The notes under the pieces: generated by a model | Databases searched by the model: none | What the model saw: only the letters and a program-made list of their open reading frames with translations | What the model was told of the DNA's origin: nothing | Made by a program: the position numbers and the translations under genes | NCBI GenBank assembly: GCA_031548515.1 | Contig: JAVBRB010000008.1 | Span: 62,001-126,000 of the forward strand | Source of the DNA: UBA940 sp031548515 | GTDB taxonomy: Bacteria; Bacteroidota; Bacteroidia; Bacteroidales; Rikenellaceae | DNA length: 64,000 nucleotides | Direction of reading: 5' to 3' | Shown: positions 50,971 to 60,451 of the stretch, piece by piece | Numbering within the stretch: position 1 is the first letter of the stretch | Layout of the letters: each line of letters starts with the position of its first letter

Positions 50971-53900
50971 TTGTACATTTGGGGTTTAAAATATTACCGG
51001 CCTCTGAGAGTTTTCAAGAAGATATTAAAGGTTTTCCTGTGGATACTCGCGGGTATCTTCGGCCTGCTTATGCTCGTGTGCGTGCTGGTCTATCTGCCTC
51101 CGGTACAGAAATTCGCTGTCGGGAAGGTCGAAAGGATCGTGTCGGAAAGTACCGGAATGCAGTTGTCGGTCGAACGTTTCAGACTGCGTTTTCCTCTGGG
51201 TGTTTCTGTGCAGGGGGCGACTTTGGTCACTCCTGCAGGTGATACTCTCGTGGCTTTCGACCGCCTGAAAGCCAATATCGCGTTGCTTCCGCTGGTCTCG
51301 GGAGACGTCCGCGCGACGGGCATTTCGCTCGAAAAGGCTTCTGTCACATACCGCGACACTGTTTCGGCGATGCTGCTGCGGGCGCATCTCGATGCTTTTG
51401 CCGTCCGCGGCGCAGGGCTTCATCTGAAAGATAATTCCGTCCGAATATCGCGCGCAGCGCTCAAAGGGGCCGACGTACGCCTCGAACTCGGCGAAGGTAC
51501 GCCCATTCCCGACACTGCGGCGGTCGATACGGCGGCATCGGCGGCGTGGAAATTCCGCCTGCGCCGTTTCGATATCTCCGGCCTGAAATTCGCCATGACG
51601 ACCTCTCCCAATGAGTCGGAGATCGCCGTGGACCTTCCGCATGGAATGATCCGCCGGGCGGCTATGGACCTCGGGACGCGGGACATCGCGGTGAAACGCA
51701 TCAGGCTTACCGGCGGCGATTACGGCTACTTCACGGGCCGAACGGTCGAGACATCCGAAAAACCGGAGCCGCCCGAACAGGACCCGGCAGCCGACACTTT
51801 ACCGTGGACGGTGAATGTGGGCAGCGTCGAACTGAGGCGCAACAAGGCAGCCTATGGTTCAATGTACGGCACACCCGCTCCCGGACTCGACTTCGAACAC
51901 ATCCGCGCCGACAGCATCGGACTTCTGGCCGAAGATGTTCGTTACCGCGGTAGCGATATTTCGGCGAATCTGCGCAAACTTGAGCTTTCCGAACGCTCGG
52001 GACTGCGCATCACACGCGGAAAGGCCGGTTTCTCGATGACCGAAAAAAGCATATCCTTAAAAGACCTCGATCTGGCGACGGCAAATTCCACGGTAAAAGC
52101 GGATGCCGAGGTCGGTGCGGGGATAATGCAGATGGCGGCCTCTACGCCCGTTTCGCTGACCGTTTCGGCCAGCGTCGGGACGGGCGACGTGTTCCTGCTC
52201 GTACCGCTCGATGCGTCCGTAAAGCGCGCTTTGGCCGGGCAGTCGCTCTCCCTTGAAGGCGATTTCAACGGTACGCTCGCAAACATCTCGATAAACAAAC
52301 TGGCGGCCGCGATGCCGGGACACATCGATTTCAACGCGCACGGCACGGTTCGTTCAATCAATGCTCCGGAAAACCTCGGCGGTCATGTTTCTTTCGACGG
52401 CAAACTGCGCGATATGGAATTTGCCAGGGGCTTCATCGCAGACACGGCTCTCCGGCGCCGGATAGGTTTCCCACACACGATGACTTTGCAGGGCGACGTC
52501 TCGTTCTCGCCGGACGAATACGATATTCCCCGCTTCACGCTTACGGCCGACAGCGGGCGGCTCGACCTGAAAGGCCGCCTCGCCATGCGGAGCAAAGAAT
52601 TCGGCGCCGAAATGCGCTTTACGGATTTCCCATTGCACAGTTTCCTGCCGCATGATTCGCTCGGCATCGCAACTCTCGCGCTCACGGCGAAAGGACATGG
52701 TTTCGATCCCTTCGGAGGGATGAACGCCGGTGCCGATATCGGAATAGAACACCTGGATTACAACGGTTTCGCCTACCGCGACATGGCGCTGTCGGCATCT
52801 CTTGCCGAAGGGAAGCTCGAGGGGCAATTGACCTCTTCCAACGAGGCTCTTTCGCTCGACCTGGACATAGGCGGCACTCTCGAACGCGACCACTATACGG
52901 CTGGCATAAAGGGAGATGTCTGGCGCGCCGATCTCCACCGCATGGGATTTTCGGAAAGCACGCTGGCCGTTACCACCAGACTCGACATAAGCGGTTCGGC
53001 GCAGTTCGATTCGACGAAACTGCTCTTTGCACTCGATGCCGCGATCGACTCCACGGTGATCCGCATCGGGGAAGTCTCGCAGCGCATCAACCTCACTACC
53101 GTAAAAGCAGCAGCCGACACGCTTACCCGTGCGGTCATCCGTTCGGGCGATTTGGCGGTGGATTTTTCGTCGCCGCTTCCTCTCGATTCGCTGATGGCAG
53201 GTTTCAGTTCGGTCGGGACGGAACTGACACGGCAGATCGACGCCCGCAACCTCAACGCCGACAGTCTCCAGAAGGCCATTCCCAACATAAACCTGACCGT
53301 CAGGGCCGGTCGCGGCAATTTCCTGCGCGAGATGGCACGGCTGCAGGACATGGATTTCACTAACCTTTCGGCCGACGTCTCCACCACCGCCGGGAACCGC
53401 TTCCGCATAGGGGCCGAAGTCTACGGGTTCCGCACGGGCGGCCTGACGCTCGATACGCTCGACGTGCAGGTGCAGAGGCATGACGATCGGCTGTCCTATT
53501 CGCTGCGTCTTGCAAACCGTCCCGGCAGCATCGGGGATATCGCGTTGACACGGGTTTATGGCAGTGTCGGCGGTAACGAGGCGAGCCTCAATATTATCCA
53601 GCGCAACTCGGCCGACAGCGTCGGTTTCCGTTTCGGGTTCGACCTGAGGTTACTGGAAAATTCGGTGAACGCCACGATGACCCCGCAGAATCCTATCTTC
53701 GGCTATGAATCGTGGAGGGTGGATGAAGGCAACTACATAGAATACGCGTTCGACGGACGCTTCGCGGCAGACCTGCGCCTGCATGGGTCTGGAACAGGCA
53801 AGCATCTGAACCTCACTTCGGCTTCGATGCAGGATATTCCCGAGGGAGCGCTGCGTATCGAAATGGGCGGCATCGACATCGGCCATTTGACGGACCTGGT

Positions 53901-55827
53901 TCCGACCGCGCCTCCAATAGGCGGGATCGTCTCGTCCGACCTTACATTCGGGTTCCGGGACAAGGTCATAGCCGCCAAGGGAACCCTCGGAGTGGGGAAT
54001 TTCACGTACGACAGCCAAAGGGTGGCCGATATCGATGCCAATGTGGACTTCCAGTCAGACGGAACGGGACGTATGGTGCTCGATGCGGGGATCGATCTGG
54101 AGAAACGCACAGCCCTCACCGCCAAGGGGCACTATACAAAAGATGAGATGAACTTCGCGGTTATCCTGCCATATGTTCCGCTGTCAGTGGCAGGTGCGTT
54201 CCTGCCACCAGAAACCGCTGAACTTTCGGGAACCCTTGACGGAAATATTACCATAAAGGGGACGCCTGCCAAACCCGAAATCTCGGGTGACCTGGGCTTT
54301 ACCGGAGGAAAGGCCGAAATCGGGATGATAGGCACCGCTTACGGCATATCCGGTGACCGCCTCACGATCCGGAACGGCATGCTTTCGTTCAACAATTTTG
54401 GCATCGTCGCTCCAAATAATCAGAAACTCGCCATCGACGGCGGCATCGATATATCCGATTTTTCGGATATGAAAGCCGATATGAAAATATCCGCGCGCGA
54501 TTTCCAGGCTGTCAATTCGACCCACCTCGGAGGGTCGCAGGTCTACGGGAAGGCCGCTCTCGACATGGGTGTGACTGCGAAAGGGCCTTTCGACGGACTT
54601 ACAATAAGGGGTAATGTCGACCTGCTGCAATCCACCGACATCGTTTATATCCTGCGCGACCAGTCCAAGAACGTGCGCGACGAAAAGCAGGACATAGTCA
54701 GATTCACTGTATTCGCCGACTCTCTCTACAATGCCGTGGCAACCGACACCGTTTCCCGTTTCCGCAGCGGGGGAATGGACATGCTCGTAGGTGTGAACAT
54801 CCGCGACGGGCTGAAAGCTACGCTCAGCCTTGACGAGATGAGCGAGAACCGAGTGGAACTTGAAGGCGGCGGCGAACTCTCCTACTCTATGAACAGCCAG
54901 GGCGACATGCGCCTGTCGGGACGCTACACCCTCTCTGGCGGCAAGGTCTACTACAAACTGCCTGTGATTTCGCAGAAGATTTTCGCTGTAAAGGACGGGA
55001 GCTATGTCGAATGGGCAGGCGATCCGGCCGACCCTGCGTTCAATGTTACGGCAACGCTGACCCAAAAAACCACGCTTGAGAGCGAAGGGGGTTCATCCAA
55101 AGAAGTCAGTTTCGACATATCCATAGCGATCTCCGGCTCCCTGAAAGGCATCGGCATAACGTTCGACGTGGCCGCCCCGGGCGACCTGGAGATACAGAAC
55201 GAACTCTCGACAATGAGTGCCGAACAGCGCATGCAGCAAGCCCTGTCGCTGCTGGTCTACAACCAGTACACGGGGTTGGCATACAGTTCGCAGGGCGATG
55301 CCGGGCTGGACGCGCGCAATCAGCTCAACCAATTTATTTCCAAAGAAATAAACCAGTGGGCGAGGAATACCCTCAAAGGAGTGGACTTCTCGATGGGCAT
55401 AGATTCCGAGGAAGACGTGACGGGGAATACCTATACCAACTACTCGTACAGCGTCTCGAAAAGCCTGTTCAGCGACCGGGTGAAGATCACCATAGGCGGA
55501 AGCGTCAGCGATAACAGTTCGGCTCAGGATATGAAAGACAACTTCGTCGACGACGTCACGCTGGAATACCGCCTCACCAAGCGCGACAACATGTTCCTGA
55601 AGGTCTACCAGTATAATACGCAGGAAAGCATCCTCGAGGGCGAGGTGACCGAAACCGGGGTGGGATTCGTGGTACGTAAGAAACTGAATCGCCTGGGCGA
55701 CCTGTTCCGCCTCACCAGGGACGGGGAGAAGAAACAAAAGCGCATACAGAAGCGCGAGGAGCGCAAAGAACTGAGGGAACAGGAAAAGACAAAAAATAAT
55801 AATGTCATTCCGAGCGAGCCGGAATAG
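50971..55827 (+). CDS. tamB: TamB-type translocation and assembly protein
   Basis: Up to 1618 aa. A single N-terminal membrane anchor (about 20-42, WILAGIFGLLMLVCVLVYL) is followed by a long stretch of repetitive beta-rich sequence with asymmetric Asp/Gly turns, and a C-terminal DUF490 domain (from about 1180; SGGKVYYKLPVISQKIF, NELSTMSAEQRMQQALSLLVYNQY). TamB spans the periplasm as a lipid/protein conduit; with the adjacent Omp85 lipoprotein it forms a TamL-TamB pair. There is no ATG in the first 30 codons: the TTG at 50971 overlaps a -7-like TAATTTTG, and a CTG at 51004 is another option. The last nine codons, VIPSEPE included, lie in a repeat element. Confidence 0.9.
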   Translation: MYIWGLKYYRPLRVFKKILKVFLWILAGIFGLLMLVCVLVYLPPVQKFAVGKVERIVSESTGMQLSVERFRLRFPLGVSVQGATLVTPAGDTLVAFDRLKANIALLPLVSGDVRATGISLEKASVTYRDTVSAMLLRAHLDAFAVRGAGLHLKDNSVRISRAALKGADVRLELGEGTPIPDTAAVDTAASAAWKFRLRRFDISGLKFAMTTSPNESEIAVDLPHGMIRRAAMDLGTRDIAVKRIRLTGGDYGYFTGRTVETSEKPEPPEQDPAADTLPWTVNVGSVELRRNKAAYGSMYGTPAPGLDFEHIRADSIGLLAEDVRYRGSDISANLRKLELSERSGLRITRGKAGFSMTEKSISLKDLDLATANSTVKADAEVGAGIMQMAASTPVSLTVSASVGTGDVFLLVPLDASVKRALAGQSLSLEGDFNGTLANISINKLAAAMPGHIDFNAHGTVRSINAPENLGGHVSFDGKLRDMEFARGFIADTALRRRIGFPHTMTLQGDVSFSPDEYDIPRFTLTADSGRLDLKGRLAMRSKEFGAEMRFTDFPLHSFLPHDSLGIATLALTAKGHGFDPFGGMNAGADIGIEHLDYNGFAYRDMALSASLAEGKLEGQLTSSNEALSLDLDIGGTLERDHYTAGIKGDVWRADLHRMGFSESTLAVTTRLDISGSAQFDSTKLLFALDAAIDSTVIRIGEVSQRINLTTVKAAADTLTRAVIRSGDLAVDFSSPLPLDSLMAGFSSVGTELTRQIDARNLNADSLQKAIPNINLTVRAGRGNFLREMARLQDMDFTNLSADVSTTAGNRFRIGAEVYGFRTGGLTLDTLDVQVQRHDDRLSYSLRLANRPGSIGDIALTRVYGSVGGNEASLNIIQRNSADSVGFRFGFDLRLLENSVNATMTPQNPIFGYESWRVDEGNYIEYAFDGRFAADLRLHGSGTGKHLNLTSASMQDIPEGALRIEMGGIDIGHLTDLVPTAPPIGGIVSSDLTFGFRDKVIAAKGTLGVGNFTYDSQRVADIDANVDFQSDGTGRMVLDAGIDLEKRTALTAKGHYTKDEMNFAVILPYVPLSVAGAFLPPETAELSGTLDGNITIKGTPAKPEISGDLGFTGGKAEIGMIGTAYGISGDRLTIRNGMLSFNNFGIVAPNNQKLAIDGGIDISDFSDMKADMKISARDFQAVNSTHLGGSQVYGKAALDMGVTAKGPFDGLTIRGNVDLLQSTDIVYILRDQSKNVRDEKQDIVRFTVFADSLYNAVATDTVSRFRSGGMDMLVGVNIRDGLKATLSLDEMSENRVELEGGGELSYSMNSQGDMRLSGRYTLSGGKVYYKLPVISQKIFAVKDGSYVEWAGDPADPAFNVTATLTQKTTLESEGGSSKEVSFDISIAISGSLKGIGITFDVAAPGDLEIQNELSTMSAEQRMQQALSLLVYNQYTGLAYSSQGDAGLDARNQLNQFISKEINQWARNTLKGVDFSMGIDSEEDVTGNTYTNYSYSVSKSLFSDRVKITIGGSVSDNSSAQDMKDNFVDDVTLEYRLTKRDNMFLKVYQYNTQESILEGEVTETGVGFVVRKKLNRLGDLFRLTRDGEKKQKRIQKREERKELREQEKTKNNNVIPSEPE

Positions 55828-55923
55828 AAAGGCTCATAAAATAGCAAAGGTATAAGTCCGGCGACGAGAAATCTTCCGAATAGTAATATATAATGTAGAC
55901 TCCTCCCTTCGGTTCGGAATGAC
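55803..55923. repeat. Terminal-inverted-repeat element between tamB and tamL
   Basis: It begins GTCATTCCGAGCGAGCCGGA and ends TCCCTTCGGTTCGGAATGAC, so the outer 10 bases are perfect inverted repeats. 121 bp, non-coding. It supplies the tamB stop codon (TAG at 55825-55827). Such GTCATTCCGAGCG elements are widespread in Bacteroidota genomes; I treat it as MITE-like. Confidence 0.65.
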
Positions 55924-55949
55924 AAATTTGACAAGGATATTGTAAAAAA

Positions 55950-58265
55950 TTGAAAAAAATATTTAAATATCTTGTTTTTGCAGCGCTTGCGGCAGCTGTT
56001 CTGTTGTCGTGTTCGACTACCAAAAGGCTCTCTGACGACCAGACCCTCTATACTGGCGTGAAGAAGATGGATATTGTGGCATCCGACGGTTCCAAAGTGT
56101 CCGGCGATGTGAAATCCGCCGTCAAGGACCCGCTTTCCGTGAAACCCAACAACCCTCTGTTCAGTCCATATGTGCGCAGTCCGTTGCCGATAGGATTGTG
56201 GGCCTGGAACTCGTTCTACACCGAGCGCAAAACCGGCTTCAAGGCGTGGCTCTATCGTAGTTTCGCAAAAGAACCGGTGCTCATAGAAACCGACGTACAG
56301 CCCGGCCTGCGTGTGCAGATGGTCGAAGATATGCTGGATAATCTCGGCTATTTCGGTTCGGGGGCGTCATACGAAATAATCCCGAAGAAGAATCCAAAGA
56401 AAGCGCGCATGAGCTACCGGGTGAGCGTGGCCGACCCGTGGCATCTCGAGACGGTGCGTTTCCCGGCCGTCACCGGCGATGCAACGCGCGAGATCGCAGG
56501 GATGCGGGCTTCGTCGAACTTGAAGCCTGGCCAACAGTACAACATCGACACCCTGACGCGCGAACGCGTGAGGATCACCAATAACCTGCGCGACAAAAGC
56601 TATTATTATTTCCGCCCTCAATACCTCGAATACCAGGCCGACACCACCCGCGCCGACCATGGTGTGGACCTGCGCATGAACCTGGCCCCGGGCATTCCCG
56701 AAGCCGCTCTGCAGCCCTACGATATTGGTAATGTGAAACTGCTGCTGTTCAGCACTACAGGGAACAAGGAGGCCGATTCGACGGAAATCGGAGGAAAGAA
56801 AGTGTGGTACCAGAAGCCGCTGAGACTCCGTCCGAAGGTTATCGAAAAGGCCCTCCGCGGCCTCAACACAGGCGATCCGGCAGCTCTTCCGGCTATAAAC
56901 CGCACGCTGAACAACATGACGCGGCTGGGTGTTTTCCGCTATGTCAACCTCGAGGTCACGCCGCTCGACTCGCTGCGTCCGGGAGACCCTCTGGATATGA
57001 CCATTTCGGCAGCCATGGATACCCCGATGGAGGCCGGGATCGAAATCGACCTGGCTTACGAATCGAGCAGTTTCATCGGTCCGGCGGCGATATTCGGAGT
57101 CAAGCACAAGAACATTTTCGGCGGCGGAGAGGTGCTGGCACTCAAGCTCAACGGCTCCTACGCATGGCAGACCGGAAACACCAGTTCGTCGGCCAATTCC
57201 ACAGCCGTGAACTCCTACGAGATAGGGCTGACGGCTTCGCTGACCTTCCCGCGCATGATCGCGCCGAACTTCGTCGAACGCGCCATGAGCTACGGCGGCC
57301 GGACTAGCTACCAGTTGGGCGTCGACCTGCTGAACCGCCCCAAATTCTTCAAAATGCTGACGTTCAACTTCTCGAACACCTACGATTTCCGCACATCACG
57401 CACCGTCACGCACAGCCTCACGCCGTTCAAGATGGTTTTCAACAACCTGCTGAGCACAACCGAAGATTTCGACAACACGATGGCCGAAAATCCGGCGATC
57501 GCCCTCAGCTTCCAGAACCAGTTCATACCGTCCGGATCATATACTTATACTTTTGACAAAAAACTCAGAAAGGACCGCCTCGACCGTTTCGTGTGGCAAC
57601 TTACGCTGATGAGCGCGGGCAATGTGTGGGCGGGAGTCTACAGCCTGTTCGGGGTTGAAACAGGCGACATGAAGATCCTGGGCCAGCCTTTCTCGCAGTT
57701 CGCCAAGGCGACCACCACGCTGACATGGTATAAACAGGTGGGTCGTTCAAATAGTTTTGCCGCGAGGCTCTTCTCCGGCGCGGGCTATGCCTATGGAAAT
57801 TCCGAGGTGCTGCCATACACGGAACAATTCTACATCGGCGGCGCCAACAGTATCCGTGCCTACACCATCCGCTCGATCGGGCCGGGCGGCTATGTTCCCG
57901 ACGTTACCGACCAATACGGCTACTTCGACCAGACGGGCGATTTCAAACTGGAACTAAACGCCGAGTTCCGTTTTAATATTTTCGGTGGACTCAACGGCGC
58001 GGTTTTCTTCGACGCGGGCAACATCTGGCTGTTGGAGGACGATCCCGACCGTCCCGGCGGCAAGCTGGGCAGCGGCAATTTTTTCGACCAGGTCGCGACG
58101 GGCACGGGTGCGGGCCTTCGCTACGACCTCTCTTTCCTTGTAATCCGTCTCGACCTCGGGGTGGGTATCCACCTGCCCTACGACACCGGCAAAAGCGGAT
58201 ATTACAATATCCCGCGCTTCAAGGACGGCTTGGGCCTGCATCTCGCCATCGGCTACCCATTCTAA
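55950..58265 (+). CDS. tamL: TamL-type Omp85 lipoprotein (BamA/TamA family)
   Basis: 771 aa from the TTG at 55950; no in-frame ATG precedes the signal peptide KKIFKYLVFAALAAAVLLSC, whose lipobox is LLSC. POTRA-type domains cover about 25-350. The Omp85 barrel follows with the conserved GGANSIRAYTIRSIGPGGYVPD (RGF-like loop) and FDAGNIWLLEDDPDRPGG; the last residues AIGYPF form the beta-signal. Lipidated TamA relatives (TamL) paired with TamB are characteristic of Bacteroidota. It probably inserts barrel or surface lipoproteins. The initiation codon is unusual and shared with tamB. Confidence 0.88.
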   Translation: MKKIFKYLVFAALAAAVLLSCSTTKRLSDDQTLYTGVKKMDIVASDGSKVSGDVKSAVKDPLSVKPNNPLFSPYVRSPLPIGLWAWNSFYTERKTGFKAWLYRSFAKEPVLIETDVQPGLRVQMVEDMLDNLGYFGSGASYEIIPKKNPKKARMSYRVSVADPWHLETVRFPAVTGDATREIAGMRASSNLKPGQQYNIDTLTRERVRITNNLRDKSYYYFRPQYLEYQADTTRADHGVDLRMNLAPGIPEAALQPYDIGNVKLLLFSTTGNKEADSTEIGGKKVWYQKPLRLRPKVIEKALRGLNTGDPAALPAINRTLNNMTRLGVFRYVNLEVTPLDSLRPGDPLDMTISAAMDTPMEAGIEIDLAYESSSFIGPAAIFGVKHKNIFGGGEVLALKLNGSYAWQTGNTSSSANSTAVNSYEIGLTASLTFPRMIAPNFVERAMSYGGRTSYQLGVDLLNRPKFFKMLTFNFSNTYDFRTSRTVTHSLTPFKMVFNNLLSTTEDFDNTMAENPAIALSFQNQFIPSGSYTYTFDKKLRKDRLDRFVWQLTLMSAGNVWAGVYSLFGVETGDMKILGQPFSQFAKATTTLTWYKQVGRSNSFAARLFSGAGYAYGNSEVLPYTEQFYIGGANSIRAYTIRSIGPGGYVPDVTDQYGYFDQTGDFKLELNAEFRFNIFGGLNGAVFFDAGNIWLLEDDPDRPGGKLGSGNFFDQVATGTGAGLRYDLSFLVIRLDLGVGIHLPYDTGKSGYYNIPRFKDGLGLHLAIGYPF

Positions 58266-58270
58266 AAAAA

Positions 58271-58440
58271 TGAACTACCCCGCCGCAAGCAACGGGGTAT
58301 CCAAAACAGAAATTTATAATATCTCCGCAAGCGGAGGGGAATCTACCCTTTTAGTTATCTACCTCGCAAGATACTTCCGTCGGCCTAAGGCCGACGGTCG
58401 GCGCTCGGCCGATGATTATTTTGCGAAGCAAAACAATTAA
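58271..58440 (+). repeat. Dispersed repeat A, copy 3
   Basis: TGAACTACCCCGCCGCAAGC through TTTTGCGAAGCAAAACAATT, as in copies at 21637-21806 and 33416-33582. It starts 6 nt after the tamL stop and may act as its 3' structure. Confidence 0.85.
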
Positions 58441-58476
58441 AATTAGCGAGTGTTTTTCATTTTTCACTGATTTTTA

Positions 58477-58484
58477 TATCTTTG
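58477..58484 (+). promoter_or_regulatory. -7 element of the GH2 gene promoter
   Basis: TATCTTTG, with TTTT at the -33 position (58454-58457, 19 nt spacing). Predicted leader about 40 nt to the ATG at 58530. Confidence 0.55.
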
Positions 58485-58529
58485 CCATGCCTCCAATTTA
58501 TTGACCAACACCTTTTAATCCTTTTTTGA

Positions 58530-60341
58530 ATGAGAAAGACTGTTTTGATTACGCTGTGCGCGGCCGCGTTTGCCGTATCGTGTGCCACACCCGAGCCTAA
58601 GGTTGAATGGAAACCGGCAGGCGACAAGATCATGACTACCTGGGGCGAGAACCTCGACCCGCAAAACGTGCATCCCGAATATCCGCGCCCGCAGATGGAA
58701 CGTGCCGACTGGATGAACCTCAACGGGTTCTGGCAACTGGATGTCGCAGACCGCGAAACCGGTGAAAACAGCATTTATTCAGGCCATATCCTCGTTCCAT
58801 TCGCTGTCGAGTCGGCACTTTCAGGCGTCGGCATCCGCGTCGGCAAGGATCGTGAAATGACCTACACCCGCACTTTCAAAATGCCCTCCTCGTGGAAAGG
58901 CCGCCGCGTTATGCTTAATTTCGGCGCGGTCGACTGGGAAGCGCATGTATTTGTCAACGGCGTAGAGGTAGGCAGCCACACGGGCGGCTACACACCGTTC
59001 TCGTTCGACATAACCGACCAGTTGAAAGGCCGCGAAAACACCGTCACGGTAAGGGTTTGGGACCCGACCACCGACGGCAAGCAGCCGCGCGGCAAGCAGG
59101 TTAACAATCCGGAAGGAATCTGGTACACCCCGGTAAGCGGCATCTGGCAGACGGTGTGGCTCGAGCCAGTGCAGCAGACGCATATCGCGGGCCTGCGCAT
59201 CACCCCCGACATCGACAATAAGATACTGTACGTGAATCCGTCCCTCGCAGGAGGCGATGCCGAAGTCACCGTCAAGGTTTACGACGGCGCGGCGCCGGTG
59301 GCCGAAGCCACAGGGAAGGGCGGTACCGAAATAGCCGTCGCGATGCCCGCCGACATGAAGCTGTGGACTCCCGATTCTCCGTTCCTCTACGACCTGAAAG
59401 TGACGGCCGGAAAGGACGAGGTGAAGAGCTATGCCGGGATGCGCAAATTCTCGCGCGCCCAAGGACCCGACGGCATCTGGCGCATGCAGCTCAACAACAA
59501 AGATCTCTTCCAGATGGGTCCGCTCGACCAGGGATGGTGGCCCGACGGACTCTATACCGCGCCGACGGACGAAGCTCTCGCATACGACATACGGAAAACC
59601 AAAGATTTTGGTTTCAACATGATACGCAAGCACGTAAAGGTCGAACCGGCCCGCTGGTACTGGCACTGCGACCGCCTCGGTATGATCGTATGGCAGGACA
59701 TGCCCAGCGGAGGCGAAGGTCCGGGCTGGCAGAACAGGACTTGGTTCGAGGGCAACGAGGACGTCCGTTCGGCCGAGTCCGAAGCCAACTACCGTAAAGA
59801 GTGGCGCGAGATCATGGACGCTTTCTATTCATATCCATGCATCGGCGTGTGGGTTCCGTTCAACGAGGCGTGGGGCCAGTTCAAGACGCGCGACATCGCA
59901 GAATGGACACAGAAGCACGACCCGTCGAGATTGGTCAATCCGGCCAGCGGAGGCAACTTCTTCCCTTCGTGCGGCGACATTCTCGACCTGCATAACTATC
60001 CGCAACCGGCCATGTACCTTTATGATGAAACCTTGGTGAACGTGCTGGGCGAATACGGGGGCATAGGCTACGCTATGCAGCCGCACCTGTGGGCGCCCGA
60101 CCGCAACTGGGGTTACGTGCAGTTCAACAGCGCCAAGGAAGTGACCGACAAATACGTCGAGTATGCCGGGATGCTCCTCGATCTGGTTCCGCAGGGATTC
60201 TCAGCGGGGGTATACACACAGACCACCGACGTCGAGATGGAGGTCAACGGCCTTATGACCTACGACCGTAAGCAGGTCAAGGTCGAAGAGGCGCGTGTGC
60301 GTGAAGCCAATCAGCGTCTTGTGAACTCGCTCGACAAATAA
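58530..60341 (+). CDS. GH2-family beta-glycosidase, short form
   Basis: 603 aa. The signal peptide has a lipobox (AVSCAT). A sugar-binding jelly-roll (about 45-200; WMNLNGFWQLD, YTPVSGIWQTVWLEPV), an Ig-like sandwich (about 205-290) and a TIM barrel to the end are present. The acid/base Glu is in VPFNEAWGQ (about residue 443) and the nucleophile Glu in VLGEYGG (about 507). GH2 covers beta-galactosidase, beta-mannosidase and beta-glucuronidase; the sequence does not fix the substrate. It is shorter than LacZ because it lacks the C-terminal domains. It stands alone with its own promoter and terminator. Confidence 0.87.
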   Translation: MRKTVLITLCAAAFAVSCATPEPKVEWKPAGDKIMTTWGENLDPQNVHPEYPRPQMERADWMNLNGFWQLDVADRETGENSIYSGHILVPFAVESALSGVGIRVGKDREMTYTRTFKMPSSWKGRRVMLNFGAVDWEAHVFVNGVEVGSHTGGYTPFSFDITDQLKGRENTVTVRVWDPTTDGKQPRGKQVNNPEGIWYTPVSGIWQTVWLEPVQQTHIAGLRITPDIDNKILYVNPSLAGGDAEVTVKVYDGAAPVAEATGKGGTEIAVAMPADMKLWTPDSPFLYDLKVTAGKDEVKSYAGMRKFSRAQGPDGIWRMQLNNKDLFQMGPLDQGWWPDGLYTAPTDEALAYDIRKTKDFGFNMIRKHVKVEPARWYWHCDRLGMIVWQDMPSGGEGPGWQNRTWFEGNEDVRSAESEANYRKEWREIMDAFYSYPCIGVWVPFNEAWGQFKTRDIAEWTQKHDPSRLVNPASGGNFFPSCGDILDLHNYPQPAMYLYDETLVNVLGEYGGIGYAMQPHLWAPDRNWGYVQFNSAKEVTDKYVEYAGMLLDLVPQGFSAGVYTQTTDVEMEVNGLMTYDRKQVKVEEARVREANQRLVNSLDK

Positions 60342-60360
60342 ACGGCGAAATATCATAAAC

Positions 60361-60394
60361 AAAAAACGGACCCCGGTGCGGGGTCCGTTTTTTT
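60361..60394 (+). terminator. Strong terminator of the GH2 gene
   Basis: AAAAAACGGACCCC / GGGGTCCGTTTTTT, a perfect 14-bp stem with a 5-nt loop and a T-run, usable in both directions. Confidence 0.9.
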
Positions 60395-60428
60395 ATCTTC
60401 ACACATGCACGATCCTGTAACGCGTATA

Positions 60429-60451
60429 ATAAACCGGCATAGCCGGTTTAT
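60429..60451. terminator. Stem-loop overlapping the end of the terminase gene
   Basis: ATAAACCGGC / GCCGGTTTAT arms with a 3-nt loop span the stop codon of the minus-strand terminase gene (60450-60448). Confidence 0.5.
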
